From the NCBI RefSeq assembly GCF_050003625.1, contig NC_134399.1, positions 150,158,473-150,222,472 on the forward strand: 64,000 nt of DNA. The letters run 5' to 3'. The notes beneath the pieces were generated by a model that was given only the letters and a program-made list of their open reading frames with translations, made no database searches and was not told the DNA's origin. Within the stretch, counting starts at the first letter, position 1. Each line of letters opens with the position of its first letter. Both the position numbers and the translations under genes were made by a program. The DNA is from Haematobia irritans (lineage: Eukaryota; Arthropoda; Insecta; Diptera; Muscidae). Shown here piece by piece: positions 1 through 11,137 of the stretch.

Positions 1-38
1 ACCGCCCATTCCACCATTCTATGGTGGTGGGTATAAAA
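1..38 (+). mobile_element. DINE family E, 3' tail only
   Basis: The window opens in the last bases of a DINE-1/mini-me-like element. The CCACCATTC...GGTGGTGGG hairpin followed by TATAAAAAA is the same terminus seen at 63870-63896, where a full family-E copy ends. The body lies to the left of the window. Confidence 0.75.
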
Positions 39-1835
39 AATTATGAAGAAAATTTCTATAGAAATAATTCATATTCTTCAAAAAGTTTAGGCAGAATTTT
101 TTGATAAAAAATACTCTTATTTGTAAGAGAATTATCACCATAATATTGTTTTAAATGTGTCAACATTTCATGTTTAAAATAATTTATTTTTCCTATAGAC
201 TATTATTTAGCTTTGTTATCACTTTTCACGTCCTTATTGTCATCTTAATGTTGTTCTTTATTCATCAAGACAACGAGCCATGTACTTTGGTTTCATGCTT
301 AGTTTGTGTCTTAAGTCTTTTGTTTTACCATCCTCTCTATTTTGCCAACAACTGAAAAATTCAACATAAATTTTAATTTTTATGTGTCAAGTATATTCAT
401 ACAGCCTGCTTTATAATTGGGCTGCTTTCCCATGCGTATATGACCACATAATTTGTTCACGCTTATTATCGTACAAATTTAGAGCTAAGTTTTAACTAAA
501 TCATGGTTATTTTCCATTCAGGTATTGTTTGCGACGTCGTTACAAAAATAAAAAAGAGAATTAAAATAAAAATATTAGGCATTTCCGTTTGAACGAATAG
601 CAGAGAACATTAAAGTGTTTCCCAAAATAAAACCAATGCAAAAAATACACAATGGAAAAATCACAAATTAAAATTTTGTTTTCAATTTCGATAAAACTTC
701 CTCATAGTTTTAATTCCAATATCTTTAATTGAAAACATTTTGAGGTCTTTTTATTTCAAACTGAAAAAAAAAAATATTTACCCACCTTAATAATCAAACA
801 TTCTTTGTTTAATGTGAATATAATGCGGTCTTTTGTAAAATAAGTAGAATGGGTTTGGTTGTAAGCACAGCAACCCAAAGCGCACACTCTAGAAAATTCA
901 AGCAACCATGAAGGCCAATAAAGCATAAAGTATTCTTATGATTCCATAGGCTTCAACTGGATGGTATCTTCCCCCTATGTTGGGGGGCCATTTTTTAAAG
1001 CATATTAGCAATTTAACACCTAGGGTGCCGTAAACATATTATTAGTAAGTAATTCTTAAGTAGATGAATTTTAAGCAATTTGTTTTTCATTTATTCCATA
1101 TGGCTCCATTCAATTTAGAAACATCTATAAATAATTGTAGAGTTCTTTGTTTATTTATGTTATTTGTTTTTGTTTTGTTCTTATTGGTCAACATAGCCTT
1201 ATGATTCATTCATTTAGTTTTGATATTTATTTATAATTTTTATTTATAATTTTTTTCAAGCGTTTCGGTTTTATTATTTTTGTAACATCAAAATATTGTG
1301 AAAGAGTTTCGAAGACTTCCGTTTGATTTTGATGTTTTTTCTTGTTTTTTTTTTTTTTTTGATATTCGTATCCATTAATTTGATATACATTTTGGCAATA
1401 ATTTATTTTCGACATGCGAAAATTAAATGTAACATCCCACACACAGTGACGTCTCCACGATTATGGTTAAGTGGGGGTACTACAAAACTAATTGAATTGA
1501 AATTCTCAATTATTTGAATGAAGTACTTGATAGTTTTTAAATGGAATTACATGAAAGGTGTTAAATAATTGATGACCATAAAAATACTTGAATATAACTT
1601 TATAATATGAACTAAACAAAATTTGAATAATGAAAGAAAATGCAATTTTATAATAGGATTCGTATCAATCATGGACAGAACTGTTTGCAAACAGAATTGA
1701 TAGGCGAAAAAGAATATGTGATTCAAAATTTCATAGAATAATGGAGACCCCTCCCCCCAATAACTCAAATGATATTATACCTGTATTTTGCAACAAACTT
1801 AAAATCGACAGATTGCCTATATAAAACCTATATCA
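39..1835. other. AT-rich non-coding, no recognised gene
   Basis: About 1.8 kb of AT-rich sequence with homopolymer runs. Short open frames (for example 155-355 plus) lack any recognisable domain and are rich in hydrophobic residues as expected from T-rich DNA. I see no repeat family shared with the rest of the window. It is compatible with intron sequence of the minus-strand gene whose exon lies at 6554-6806. Confidence 0.5.
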
Positions 1836-2543
1836 AACTAGTATATGCGACCGTAAATTCGGCCAGATCGAATCTTATGTACCCTCCAACATGCACTGAA
1901 AAAATATTGTCGTGAGGTTTAAAGATTTCATGTCTTTAAAATACGAATGCAAATTTTGCTTAGCATAGAAGACACATTTCTCTAATATAAAGTTTTTTTC
2001 CTTGTCCAAAAGCCGATAAACTTTTCAATGAAGTCGTATTGTCCTTATAATTAAAAGATTTCGTTTAAAAATGGGTATCATAACATGAAAATAAAAAAAA
2101 ACATACCATAATTACTACTGGAAGTCGAGTCTTAATTTGAAAATAAAGTTGTCATTAACTCGCTTTTAAAGGACTTTGATACCATATGAAGAAAAAAAGC
2201 TGAAAAAGCGAAAAATTAAAATTCGCTTCCTAGAAGCAAGTACACAAAATCCAAATTTAAAAGAAAATTGTGTCTTAAAAGCATCCTTACTTGCATTCTC
2301 CGCTTCTTTGGCTCGGAATCAATACCAAAATTTTTAAAATAAAGACTAAATCTTTGGAACCGGGCATGCTCTTTTTCAGTGTGGATTGCGTTGAAACTTT
2401 TACTAAAGACTGTCATCCACAATCGAATTACTTGGGTTGTGGAAATACTTTCCGATGGCCTTATATTATACCTTATCTTAAGGCTTCGTAACATCGTCTT
2501 CGAAATTGTATGTTAGTCCATATGGGGTATATATTAGACAAAA
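1836..2543 (+). mobile_element. DINE family A, copy A1 (5' part only)
   Basis: This copy carries the diagnostic family-A head: a decayed TTCGGCC/GGCCGAA palindrome, then ATGTACCCTCCA, then the block around GATTGCGT...GACTGTCATCCACAATCG. It is split by MITE K1 (1894-2381) and stops where a second head (A2) begins, so it lacks the tandem array and the tail. Confidence 0.65.
1894..2381 (+). mobile_element. MITE K, copy K1
   Basis: A short non-autonomous TIR element beginning CACTGAAAAAATATTGTCG and ending CTTTTTCAGTG. It interrupts the DINE-A head between CCAACATG and TGGATTGCG, so the pre-insertion site can be rebuilt by comparison with other DINE-A heads. The flanking duplication reads TG, probably a decayed TA. 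At 488 bp it is shorter than K2, which indicates an internal deletion. It has no coding capacity. Confidence 0.75.
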
Positions 2544-2549
2544 CAAGTA

Positions 2550-3205
2550 CACTGAAAAAAATATTGTCGTGAGGTCAAAGATTTCATGTCTTTAAAATAC
2601 GAATACAAATTTTACTTAGCATAGAAGATGCATTTCTCTAAAATAAAGTTATTTTCCTTGTCCAAAAGTCGATAATCTTTTCAATGAAGTCGTATTGTCC
2701 TTATAATTAAGTGATTTGACTTAAAAATGGGTATCTTAACATGAAAGAAAAAATGTATAGGCTAAGGTCAACTTGGCTTTAATAATTCAGAAAAATTCTT
2801 TAAATTTAATGAAATTGTCTTTAAATTTGTTGTCTTTTTGCATCTTGACTACAAAGCAAAAAATCGTTCAAATATAGGACATGTTTTTCAAAACTTTATT
2901 TTAAAGAATTTTTTTACTTCAAACATAGCATAATTTCTACTGGAAGTCGAGTCCTAATTTGGAAAATAAAGTTGCCTTTAACTCGTTTTTACAGGACTTT
3001 GATAGCATATGAAGAAAAAAATCTGAGAAAGCGAAAAATTAAAATTTGCTTCCTAGAAGCAAGTACACAAAACCTAAATTTAAAAGAAAATTGTGTCTTA
3101 AAAGTATCCTTACTTGTATTCTCCGCTTCTTTGGCTCGGAATCAATACCAAATTTTTTAAAGTAAAGACAAAATCTTTGGAACCGAGTATGCTTTTTTTT
3201 CAGTG
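2550..3205 (+). mobile_element. MITE K, copy K2 (full length, TA duplication)
   Basis: A 656-bp element with perfect terminal CACTGAAAAAA / TTTTTTCAGTG. It is flanked by TA (2548-2549 and 3206-3207). Removing it restores the DINE-A head AACAAGTATATACGGCCG, proving both the boundaries and the TA target. This is the reference copy for the family. No open frame of significance. Confidence 0.85.
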
Positions 3206-3480
3206 TATATACGGCCGTAAGTTCGGCCAGGCCGAATCTTATGTACCCTCCACCATGGATTGCGTAGAAACTTCTACGAAAGACTGTCATCCACAATCGA
3301 ATTACTTCGGTTGTGGCATCTTAAAACTTCTTAACATTGTTTTCTAAATTGTGATTTAGTCCATACATGGTATATATTAGACAAAAATGTTATGTATAGT
3401 TAAGTCTACAAATAACTACGAATCGATATGGACTTTTTGTACGTAGAGAGCCAGAATTGAAACCCCATGGTCGCTTATAT

Positions 3481-4500
3481 GGGGGCTATATACAATTATG
3501 AACTTGATATGGGCCAATTTTTGTGTGATTGGGGATTGATTTATCTGAGGGCCATATATAACTATAGACCGATATGGACCTAGTTAGGCATGGTTGTTAA
3601 CGACCATATACTAGCACAATGTACCAAATTTCAACTCACTCGGATGAAATTTGCTCCTCCAAGAGGCTCCAAAACCAAATCTCGTGATCGGTTTATATGG
3701 GGCTATGTATGATTATGGACTGATATGGACCACTTTTGGCATGGTTGTTAAATATCATATGCTACCACCACGTACCAAATTTCAAGCAGATCGGATGAAT
3801 TTTGCTTCTCCAAAAGGCACCGGAGGTCAAACCTGGGATCGGTTTATATGGGAGCTATATATAATTATGGACTGATAGGAACCAATTCCTGCATGGTACA
3901 TCACGTACCAAATTTCAACCGAATGGGAAGAATTTTGCTCTTCCAAGGGGATCTGGAGGTCAAATCTGGGGATCGGTTTATATGGGGCCTATATATAATT
4001 ATGGACCAATATCGACCAATTTTTGCATGCGAGTTTGAGGCCATATATTAACACCACGTACCAAATTTCAACTGAATCAGATGAATTTTGGTCTTCCAAG
4101 AGGCTCCGGAAGTCAAATCTGGTGATCGGTTTATATGGGGGCTATATATAATAATGGACCGATATGGATCAATTTTTGCATGGTTGTTAGAGACCATATA
4201 CTAACATCACGTACCAAATTTCAGCCCGATCGGATGAAATTTGCTTCTCTTAGCGGCCTCGCAAGCCAAATCGGGGGATCGGTTTATATGGGGGCTATAT
4301 ATAATTATGGACCGATATGGATCAATTTTTGCATGGTTGTTAGAGACCATATACTAACACCATGTACCAAATTTCAGCCGGATCGGATGAAATTTGCTTC
4401 TCTTAGAGGCCTCGCAAGCCAAATTTTGGGGTCCGTTTATATGGGGGCTATACGTAAAAGTGGATATGGCCCATTTGCAATACCATCCGACCTACATCAA
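3481..4500 (+). repeat. Tandem array inside DINE-A copy A2
   Basis: Seven or so imperfect units, each with the core TATATGGGGGCTATA followed by ATTATGGACCGATATGG and a segment CCAAATTTCAACCGGATCGG. Spacing is irregular here compared with the array at 62511-63600. Frames such as 4135-4503 are open only because the period is close to a multiple of three. Confidence 0.85.
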
Positions 4501-4541
4501 TAACAACTACTTGTGCCAAGTTTCAAGTCGTGATTTCCCCA

Positions 4542-5703
4542 CACAGAAAAAAGTTTACTTGGATCCAAAGATTTTAACCTTCCTTTAAGGATTTTAATAT
4601 TGATTCCGAGCCAAAGATGCGGCTTCATTAAAATAAAGAAATTTTTAAATATAGGATCAATAAAACTAAATTAGGATACGGATCTCATAATCAAAATTTT
4701 ATACAAGTTCTTCTAAAGGCACAACTTTAAAAGCGCTTCCAACAATGTACTCCCGAAGAAGTTCTTTATTTTAGCTGCACAGGAAGTTCATTTGAGTCAA
4801 TTTTTTTATAACTCGCTTTTTTCATATTGTTAATGGAAAATTTAAAATTTTTTGTTTCAAAAAGGTTAAAAATAGATTAAGAATTAATAAAATGGTAAAA
4901 ATTATTTAAATTTTGTCGAAAAAAAAATTCGAAATCCATTCTAGGAAAATTGAGAATTTTTGAAAATATTTGATGTCAAACGTTCCAAACAAGCATAAGA
5001 ATGCATTAAAACTCATAAAAAATGTAAAAATTATTTATTTGTGAAAATATCACAAAATTTCTTAATTCACATCCAAAACACTGAATTCGCATCACACCTT
5101 AAGAAGTGATGCAAACTCAGTGCAACGACGGTTAAAATGGTTGACATCCGTCCTATGACAAGCCCATGTTAAATTCATCGCTTCTGCGCCAATTTTGCAC
5201 CACTTTTGGATCCAAAAAGAACATTTTCACTACTTTATTGGCGATGCTTTTTTTGCTGGGAAGCTATTCACGGACAAACAAATGCCACTTTAAAAAAGCA
5301 AATTATAGCGGATACTTCAAAGTAAAAAATGTCTTCTTTATTCCAAAAAAAACAAAAACTTTAAACCAAATATGCTAAATCCTCAAAATAAGTATTAGCC
5401 TATATTTGAAGCGTTTTTATCTTAAATCTAAAGTTTCAATATTTCAGTTCATTTAAGGACAATTTCTCTAAATCAAAAATGTGTTTCTTTACTTTAAGGA
5501 AAATTTGCGTTAGTTCAAAGACATGCAAGTTTAACGGAGGGATGCAAATTTACAAAATTTTTGTCCTAAGTTAAATTAAATAAACTTTATTTTAATTAAA
5601 ATTTTATTATTTTAAAGAAATTTGTCTTCAATACTTTGTTAATTGCACATCCTAAAATTTAGGCTGCGTATTCTTTAATATCACGTAGATAATTTTTTCA
5701 GTG
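4542..5703 (+). mobile_element. MITE G, copy G1, containing MITE M1
   Basis: A TIR element that begins CACAGAAAAAAGTTTACTTGG and ends GATAATTTTTTCAGTG, inserted in the DINE-A2 tail just before its (GGAC)n tract; CA repeats at both edges. A reverse-oriented CCCAGC-type MITE (about 4703-5260, ending GCTTTTTTTGCTGGG) sits inside it. Confidence 0.7.
4703..5260 (-). mobile_element. MITE M, copy M1 (inside G1)
   Basis: A reverse copy of the family with TIR CCCAGCAAAAAAA. The right end TTTTTTTGCTGGG is intact at 5260; the left end is decayed. It shares the interior seen in M2-M5, including the GACATCCGTCCTATGACAAG block. The G element resumes with AAGCTATTCACG, matching uninterrupted copies. Confidence 0.65.
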
Positions 5704-5971
5704 CACAGACGGACGGACGGACATGCTCAGAATTTCACCACAACCCAGAATATATATACTTTACGGGGTCTGAAACTGAATGATGAAGAATAGGGGGTAT
5801 ACCCATCGTATGGTGGAAAGTATAAAAAAAAATAAAAATCGATGTCCATCTTCCGCATACGAAATGAAAGGTGTCGTACCCTCCACTATGAATTTATTCG
5901 GGATGGCTATAGTGAACAGAAATCGTATTCTAGTAGAAAAAGGATGTCCGCTCTTTGACAAAACAAAAAAA

Positions 5972-6133
5972 ATTGAGTCTTAACAAATGGCCAGTACAAA
6001 TTATAATTGACTCCTACTATATACCCAAAGGCTCAGAAATTTGTAGAAATCGATTGAGTCTTAACAAATGGCCAGTACAAATTATAATTGACTCATATTA
6101 AAATCCCAAAGGCTCAGAAATTTGTAGAAATCG
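5972..6133. repeat. 81-bp tandem duplication
   Basis: Two adjacent copies of an 81-bp unit starting ATTGAGTCTTAACAAATGG and ending AATTTGTAGAAATCG (second copy begins at 6053). The copies differ at only a few positions near the middle. It lies between the DINE-A2 tail and the candidate host exon, in presumptive intron sequence. Confidence 0.85.
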
Positions 6134-6553
6134 TTTGACAAATATTATTTCAACTCACCTTAGATCCCTAATTCATACCTTCCTGATTCATACAAAATCT
6201 CAATAATAATAATTTTCGACCCGTCCAACTAATTCTCTTTGATCGATTTTCTAAAAATTTATAATTGTACTCCCTCACTGGTCTATGTGAACCTTGAAGT
6301 TGCTCCCAAAATGTCTATTCATACTTAAATTTAATGTTTTACCAATTTCTAATCATTTACAGCAACAAAACTAAAATTAATTAATTTGCTAAAAAAAAAA
6401 CACAAACTTGTAATATACCCAACACCTCTAGCAAAATATGTACACATTTACGAGCGAGCCGAATGTGTTTTTATCTAAGCTTTTTACAAAATTTAAACTA
6501 ATGTGGAAATTGTGTAAGACAAAAAAAACTAGGGATTTTATCAAGCAACTCAC

Positions 6554-6806
6554 CTTGACTTGATGTGGCACGCAATGCAACCATTAAGAGTAATGTCCAA
6601 AACCATATGCCTCCAATTGCGGCTAATCCTCTGTCATGCAAGATAGTAGTGAACTTTGTTAATTTGAAGATACCAGCAGCCGTTACCATCCTACTACCAA
6701 CAGCTTGGCGCATATGTGACATTTTTCCTTTACGACCAGTGGTAGACTTCGAGTATTTTGTTGATATAGGTCCAGACTGTGTGTTTGATAGGGGCGTTGA
6801 CAGCAT
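6554..6806 (-). CDS. Candidate first coding exon of a host gene (membrane or secreted protein)
   Basis: This is the only segment I would call host protein-coding. Reading the minus strand, ATG at 6804-6806 follows AAAAAT and an in-frame TAA four codons upstream, which fixes the start. It gives 84 codons plus one base, then AAG|GTGAGT, a near-consensus 5' splice site at 6553. The product is Ser/Thr-rich and basic for about 60 residues (STTGRKGK, MSHMRQAVGSRM), then has a hydrophobic stretch at residues 61-78 (LAAIGGIWFWTLLLMVAL) followed by RATSSQ. That pattern suits a signal-anchor or a signal peptide with a long n-region. I do not recognise the family. No further exon is visible to the left, so the rest should lie beyond position 1. 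Confidence 0.55.
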
Positions 6807-7560
6807 ATTTTTATCTTCTTACTTTTTCTAAGGTGCTTTTGTTTGGCAAAAAATTTGGATTTTTACAATAAATTAAACGCAAAAATGTTCCCTTGCCTTT
6901 TGCCTTGGGCTTTTGTTGATTTTCTTTAAATTATGCAAAATTTGTGCATTCGAGAAAATCGTTTACATATTGCACGGCAACACGTCACAAATGTTGTTGA
7001 ACTATGTTCGCAGCGGTGGTTTATGCTGCTTCGGCGGCAACATTAACAGCAGCTGGATGTTTTCTTTTCAAAAAAAAAAAAAGAAAAAAGTTTAAATAAG
7101 TACTTCGCTAATGCTTGATTGCTGGTTGTGTAGCACATGCAATTATTTTCGATTTGTGGCTAAAGTTATTTTGGCTTTGATTCAAAATAGCTACAGCATC
7201 AGCATCATTTCAACAACTCCAACAAATTGTAATTTTTCTTCAGGTTTTGTTGCTGTCTGTTTTTGTATTGTTTTGGATTTTCACAGCAATTTTTTTTCAC
7301 TCCAGCTGTAAGCAGTTGATGGATTCGTAATTTTTAGCGGATTTGTCAGACTATAATGAAGATTTATATTTGTCTATGTATTGCCGGCAAACATTTGTGT
7401 ATGGAATTTTGTGATGGCATAGAGGGTTGATGTTGTATTTAGGTATATTCCATTGTTACTCCATAATTATCTTGATGTCGTTATGTAGTTTTTGTTTTAG
7501 AGTTTTTTTTTTTTTGCTTTTTTTTATAATTATCAACACTTTTTCACTTTAAATCAATTT
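6807..7560 (-). promoter_or_regulatory. Possible 5' leader of the 6554-6806 exon
   Basis: On the minus strand this non-repetitive stretch is rich in CAACA, AACAAA and CAGC runs, the usual look of fly 5' untranslated exons, and it runs directly into the ATG at 6806. I cannot place a start site; no convincing TATA box with initiator is visible. Short open frames here have no homologous look. Confidence 0.3.
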
Positions 7561-8863
7561 TATCTGTAAATTTTATCTATTGAAATTTTACATTATATTT
7601 ATGCAATTAATTAATACACACAATTATTTTTGCTGTTCATACTCATCAAGGGGGTCAGAAGTCTTTACAATAATTTTATTATTTTGCCTGTAGCTACTAC
7701 CTCTTGGAAAAACTTTCTCACGTTTATTTATGTTGTTTTCGCGGTTTTTTATGTTGCTTTAGTATTCTTGATGACTTGATGTGAATAATTCACGATTTGC
7801 AGCAGCTGCAGCAAATGCAATACTATTATGATGAGTTAGCATTGAGTTTGTTTCTTAAGTCTTTCGTTTTTGTTCATGTAGTAAATGTAATTGAAATATA
7901 AGCTTAGCATTTGAAGGCTATCTATATAAGATTATATCATAAAATTTAAGCAAAATATTTAAGTTCATTAAACAAGGAGAAAAAAAGTAGTCAATATATA
8001 TTTGTTAGCAAATTTTATTGATTATTTTTTTCAAAATCAAATAAATTTTTAACATTAGCTTATTGATCTCTGATTTTCTTTTGAAATTATAACATATTTA
8101 CCTAATAATGTCTTTTCTGAATTGGAAATATATTTCTTTCTATGTGACTTGAATTCAATCTTGAACAAAGATCTCCACGCAAATCGTGCATTGGCTTCTT
8201 GTCAAAACAAAAATTTATTCGACAGTTGTTTTTTTTCAAATTTATCTTTTGTAGTCCAATAATACAATTTGAACATCTGTGTTTAATCTACATTTGTCTG
8301 ACATATCTCTGGCAAAGCGCATATAGAAGCCACAAGACATTATGGGGGCTCCAGAAAATAAAGAAAAATATATTTATAAAAGGTAATGATATCAATTTCT
8401 TGAAATCATTATAAGATTGACATAGTTTCAAATGTAATTTATAAATTCGATTAAATAAATCGATTTATACCCATTCATTTTTTTTTTTTCCTCCAACTTT
8501 GTAACTCATGACTCCTTTGTAATATTATTAGGAATTTTAATAACCCAATTTCATGAATTACATTACAATTAAAAATTATAAAACAAAACGAGGTATCTTT
8601 TTCCTTCACCAAAGATTTTTTTCTTTAACAATTCTTAGATTTTTATTTGTAAAATTGAAAAACCAAACAATGACAATTTAAGTACAATGTCATATACATA
8701 CAAATTATAAAATTAAAAAACACATTTTAAATTTTGATCTAAATAATTTTCTTAGACGGTTTTTAAAAATTATTACAATTAACTTTTTTTAGACAAAAAT
8801 ATATTAAAGTCTTAGTTATTGAAAAAAGCAAATAAAATTTAATTGAAATACATGGTGAAGATA
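7561..8863. other. AT-rich non-coding, nothing recognised
   Basis: Long A/T runs and a few purine/pyrimidine stretches. I see no gene, no structured repeat and no family shared with other parts of the window. The ORF at 8199-8414 is T-rich low-complexity translation. Confidence 0.5.
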
Positions 8864-9130
8864 CACAGAAAAAATATTTTTTGCCTTCAATCATGAAATT
8901 AATTGATCTAATTGATTTTAAATTGAAATGTTTCAATCACAAATGATAGTATCAGTCACCAAAGTCAATTACAAAATTAAATGTTCCAATTAAAAAAATT
9001 AATTGATAACATGAATTTTTGTAATTGATTTTTGTTTCAATTAAAAAAATTGTTGAACCAATTAAGTTTTTAATTAAATATTTTTTAAAAATCAATTACA
9101 TTTTCAATTTTGGTGATATTTCTTTCTGTG
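8864..9130 (+). mobile_element. MITE W, copy W1
   Basis: A 267-bp AT-rich element framed by CACAGAAAAAATATTTTT and ATATTTCTTTCTGTG. The interior is made of many AATTGAT/ATCAATT motifs and can pair with itself extensively. A second copy lies at 9566-9842. Confidence 0.7.
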
Positions 9131-9565
9131 TTTTCAAATGGGTAGTCATATATTCTCTACTCATTTCAAAGTTCGTTCTTTCTTCTCAAAAATTAAATCC
9201 ACAAGAATGTTTTAAATTGGGTATACATTCTAATAATACATCCTAATAATATCTATAATTGACCGACATATCTCTAAAAAAGTAAAATATTAATCGGACA
9301 TAAATATCAAAATATAAGCTGATGTGAGCAATATTTGATTTATTTCAATAAAAAATGATATTCCTTATTTTAGACAAATTTACGTATAAATATTTTGACA
9401 CTGAAAGCTAAAGAAGTAAAATCAGTAGATCCATCTGTATAAAATGGAAAATGGTCTCATGTAAACTATATTAAGCATTTCGCCTTCATCCAAATCCAAT
9501 TAAGTTTATGATACTCAAATCGATCTACATGAGACTATCAGATGTACTCATATTAACCAAAACTA

Positions 9566-9842
9566 CACACAAAAAAAATATTTTTTGTCTTCAATCACGA
9601 AATTAATTGATCCAATTAATTTTTAATTGAAATTTATCACAGAAATGATAGTATCAATCAGCAAAGTCAAATAAAATATTAATTGATCGAATTAAAATAG
9701 CAATTGATACAATTAATTTTTGTGATTCACTTTTATTTCAATTAAAACAAAAATTGTTGAATCAATTAAATTTTTAATTGAATATTTTTTCAAATTCAAT
9801 TGAAATTTTAATTGGAAATATTGTAGTGATATTTTTTTCTGT
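9566..9842 (+). mobile_element. MITE W, copy W2
   Basis: Second copy of the W family in the same orientation. It starts CACACAAAAAAAATATTTTT and shares the ordered interior with W1 (CTTCAATCACGAAATTAATTG, AATGATAGTATCA). The right end is slightly decayed (TTTTTTTCTGTTCAC). Confidence 0.7.
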
Positions 9843-9999
9843 TCACAGACAGTGAAATTAAGTGAAAGTTAGAACCTATTAGGGGCTATATTAAAAGTGG
9901 ACTGGTGATCCAAATCGCATTCAATATATGATTTCCAAGTTTTCTAGAAAAACTCTGATATCATGATGCAGGATTTTATTTCGAGAGCATGGAAGTCCA

Positions 10000-10249
10000 C
10001 ACGCAGAGAAGGAATGTGATCATCTCAAACATGTTTCAAGAGCAAAATATTATTTTTGTATGGTGACCATGTAACATGTTTGTCACTAAAATATTATTTT
10101 CTCGTCAAATATAACCTGATTGTTGAAATCAGATACATGATTTCCGAGAAAATAAAATGGTTGCGAAAACCATGTTACATGCTCACTACCCAAAAATAAT
10201 ATTTTGCTATTAAAATATGTTTGAGGTGATCATATTCCTTCTCTGGGTG
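10000..10249. mobile_element. Foldback MITE
   Basis: A 250-bp element whose two arms are inverted copies of one another: the left arm starts CACGCAGAGAAGGAATGTG and the right arm ends CATATTCCTTCTCTGGGTG. The pairing continues through AAACATGTTT and the GCAAAATATTATTTTT motif, so nearly the whole element forms one hairpin. No coding capacity. Confidence 0.8.
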
Positions 10250-10535
10250 CAACCAACAAAAATGGTGAAATTTCAAAAATACCAACGTAGGGAGTTAGAA
10301 AACAATTTTCTTTATTATCGCATCATTTAAACACTATTAGTAATTTTAGTTAATGCACCGTAACCGCCTCCAAAATAGAAAACTATAAGTGCTAACGCCA
10401 ACATATTTTCAATGTAGTCCCTACATAGGCCTATCTCCTAGTTTTATGTTTGATTAACAGACACTGACAGTTTATTTGGTGTACGGAATACCCATCATTG
10501 GGGTATTCCGGAATACCCATCATTGGGGTATTTTC

Positions 10536-11137
10536 TATAAAAATAAAATTTTGACAACATTTTCTACAAAAATAAAATTTTGACAAAATTTTCTATAGAA
10601 ATATAATTTTGACAAAATTTTCTACAAAAATAAAATTTTGACAACATTTTCTATAGAAATAAAACTTTGACAAAATTTTCTATAGAAATAACATTTTGAC
10701 AAAATTTTCTTAAGAAATAATATTTTGTCAAAATTTTCTATAGAAATAAAATTTTGACAAAATTTTCTATAGAAATAAAATTTTGACAACATTTTCTATA
10801 GAAATAACATTTGGACAAAATTTTCTTAAGAAATAACATTTTGTCAAAATTTTCTATTGAAATAAAATTTTGAAAAAATTTTCTATAGAAATAAAATTTT
10901 GAAAAAAATTACTATAGAAATAAAATTAAAAAAAAAAATTAGAAATAAAATTTAAAAAAAAAATTTTGACAAAATTTTCTAAAGAAATAAAATGTTAACA
11001 AAATTTTCTATAGAAATAAAATGTTCACAAAATTTTCTATAGAAATAAAATGTTGACAAAATTTTCTATAGAAATAACATTTTGACAAAATTTTCTATAA
11101 AAAAAAAACATTTTGACAAAATTTTCTATAAAAATAA
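10536..11137 (+). repeat. 29-30 bp minisatellite, about 20 units
   Basis: Tandem units of TTTTGACAAAATTTTCTATAG plus AAATAAAA, with point variants. Each unit holds the palindrome TTTCTATAGAAA. The array runs directly into the head of DINE-B1. The same unit occurs inside DINE-A copy A4 (38235-38462) and near DINE-D (55190-55252). Confidence 0.85.

Larger units (their letters stand above)
2544..5828 (+). mobile_element. DINE family A, copy A2 (nested insertions)
   Basis: A nearly complete DINE-1/Helentron-like non-autonomous element. In order: AACAAGTA, interruption by MITE K2, TTCGGCCAGGCCGAA palindrome, TACCCTCCACCATGG subterminal inverted repeat, an irregular tandem array (about 3481-4500, period near 150 bp), interruption by MITE G1 (4542-5703), a (GGAC)n tract, and a tail hairpin ending TATGGTGGAAAGTATAAAA. 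The long open frames across the array are repeat artefacts. Confidence 0.75.

Noticed and set aside
1323..1517. 64-residue hydrophobic frame
   Set aside because: A translated T-run; the antisense frame is a Lys run.
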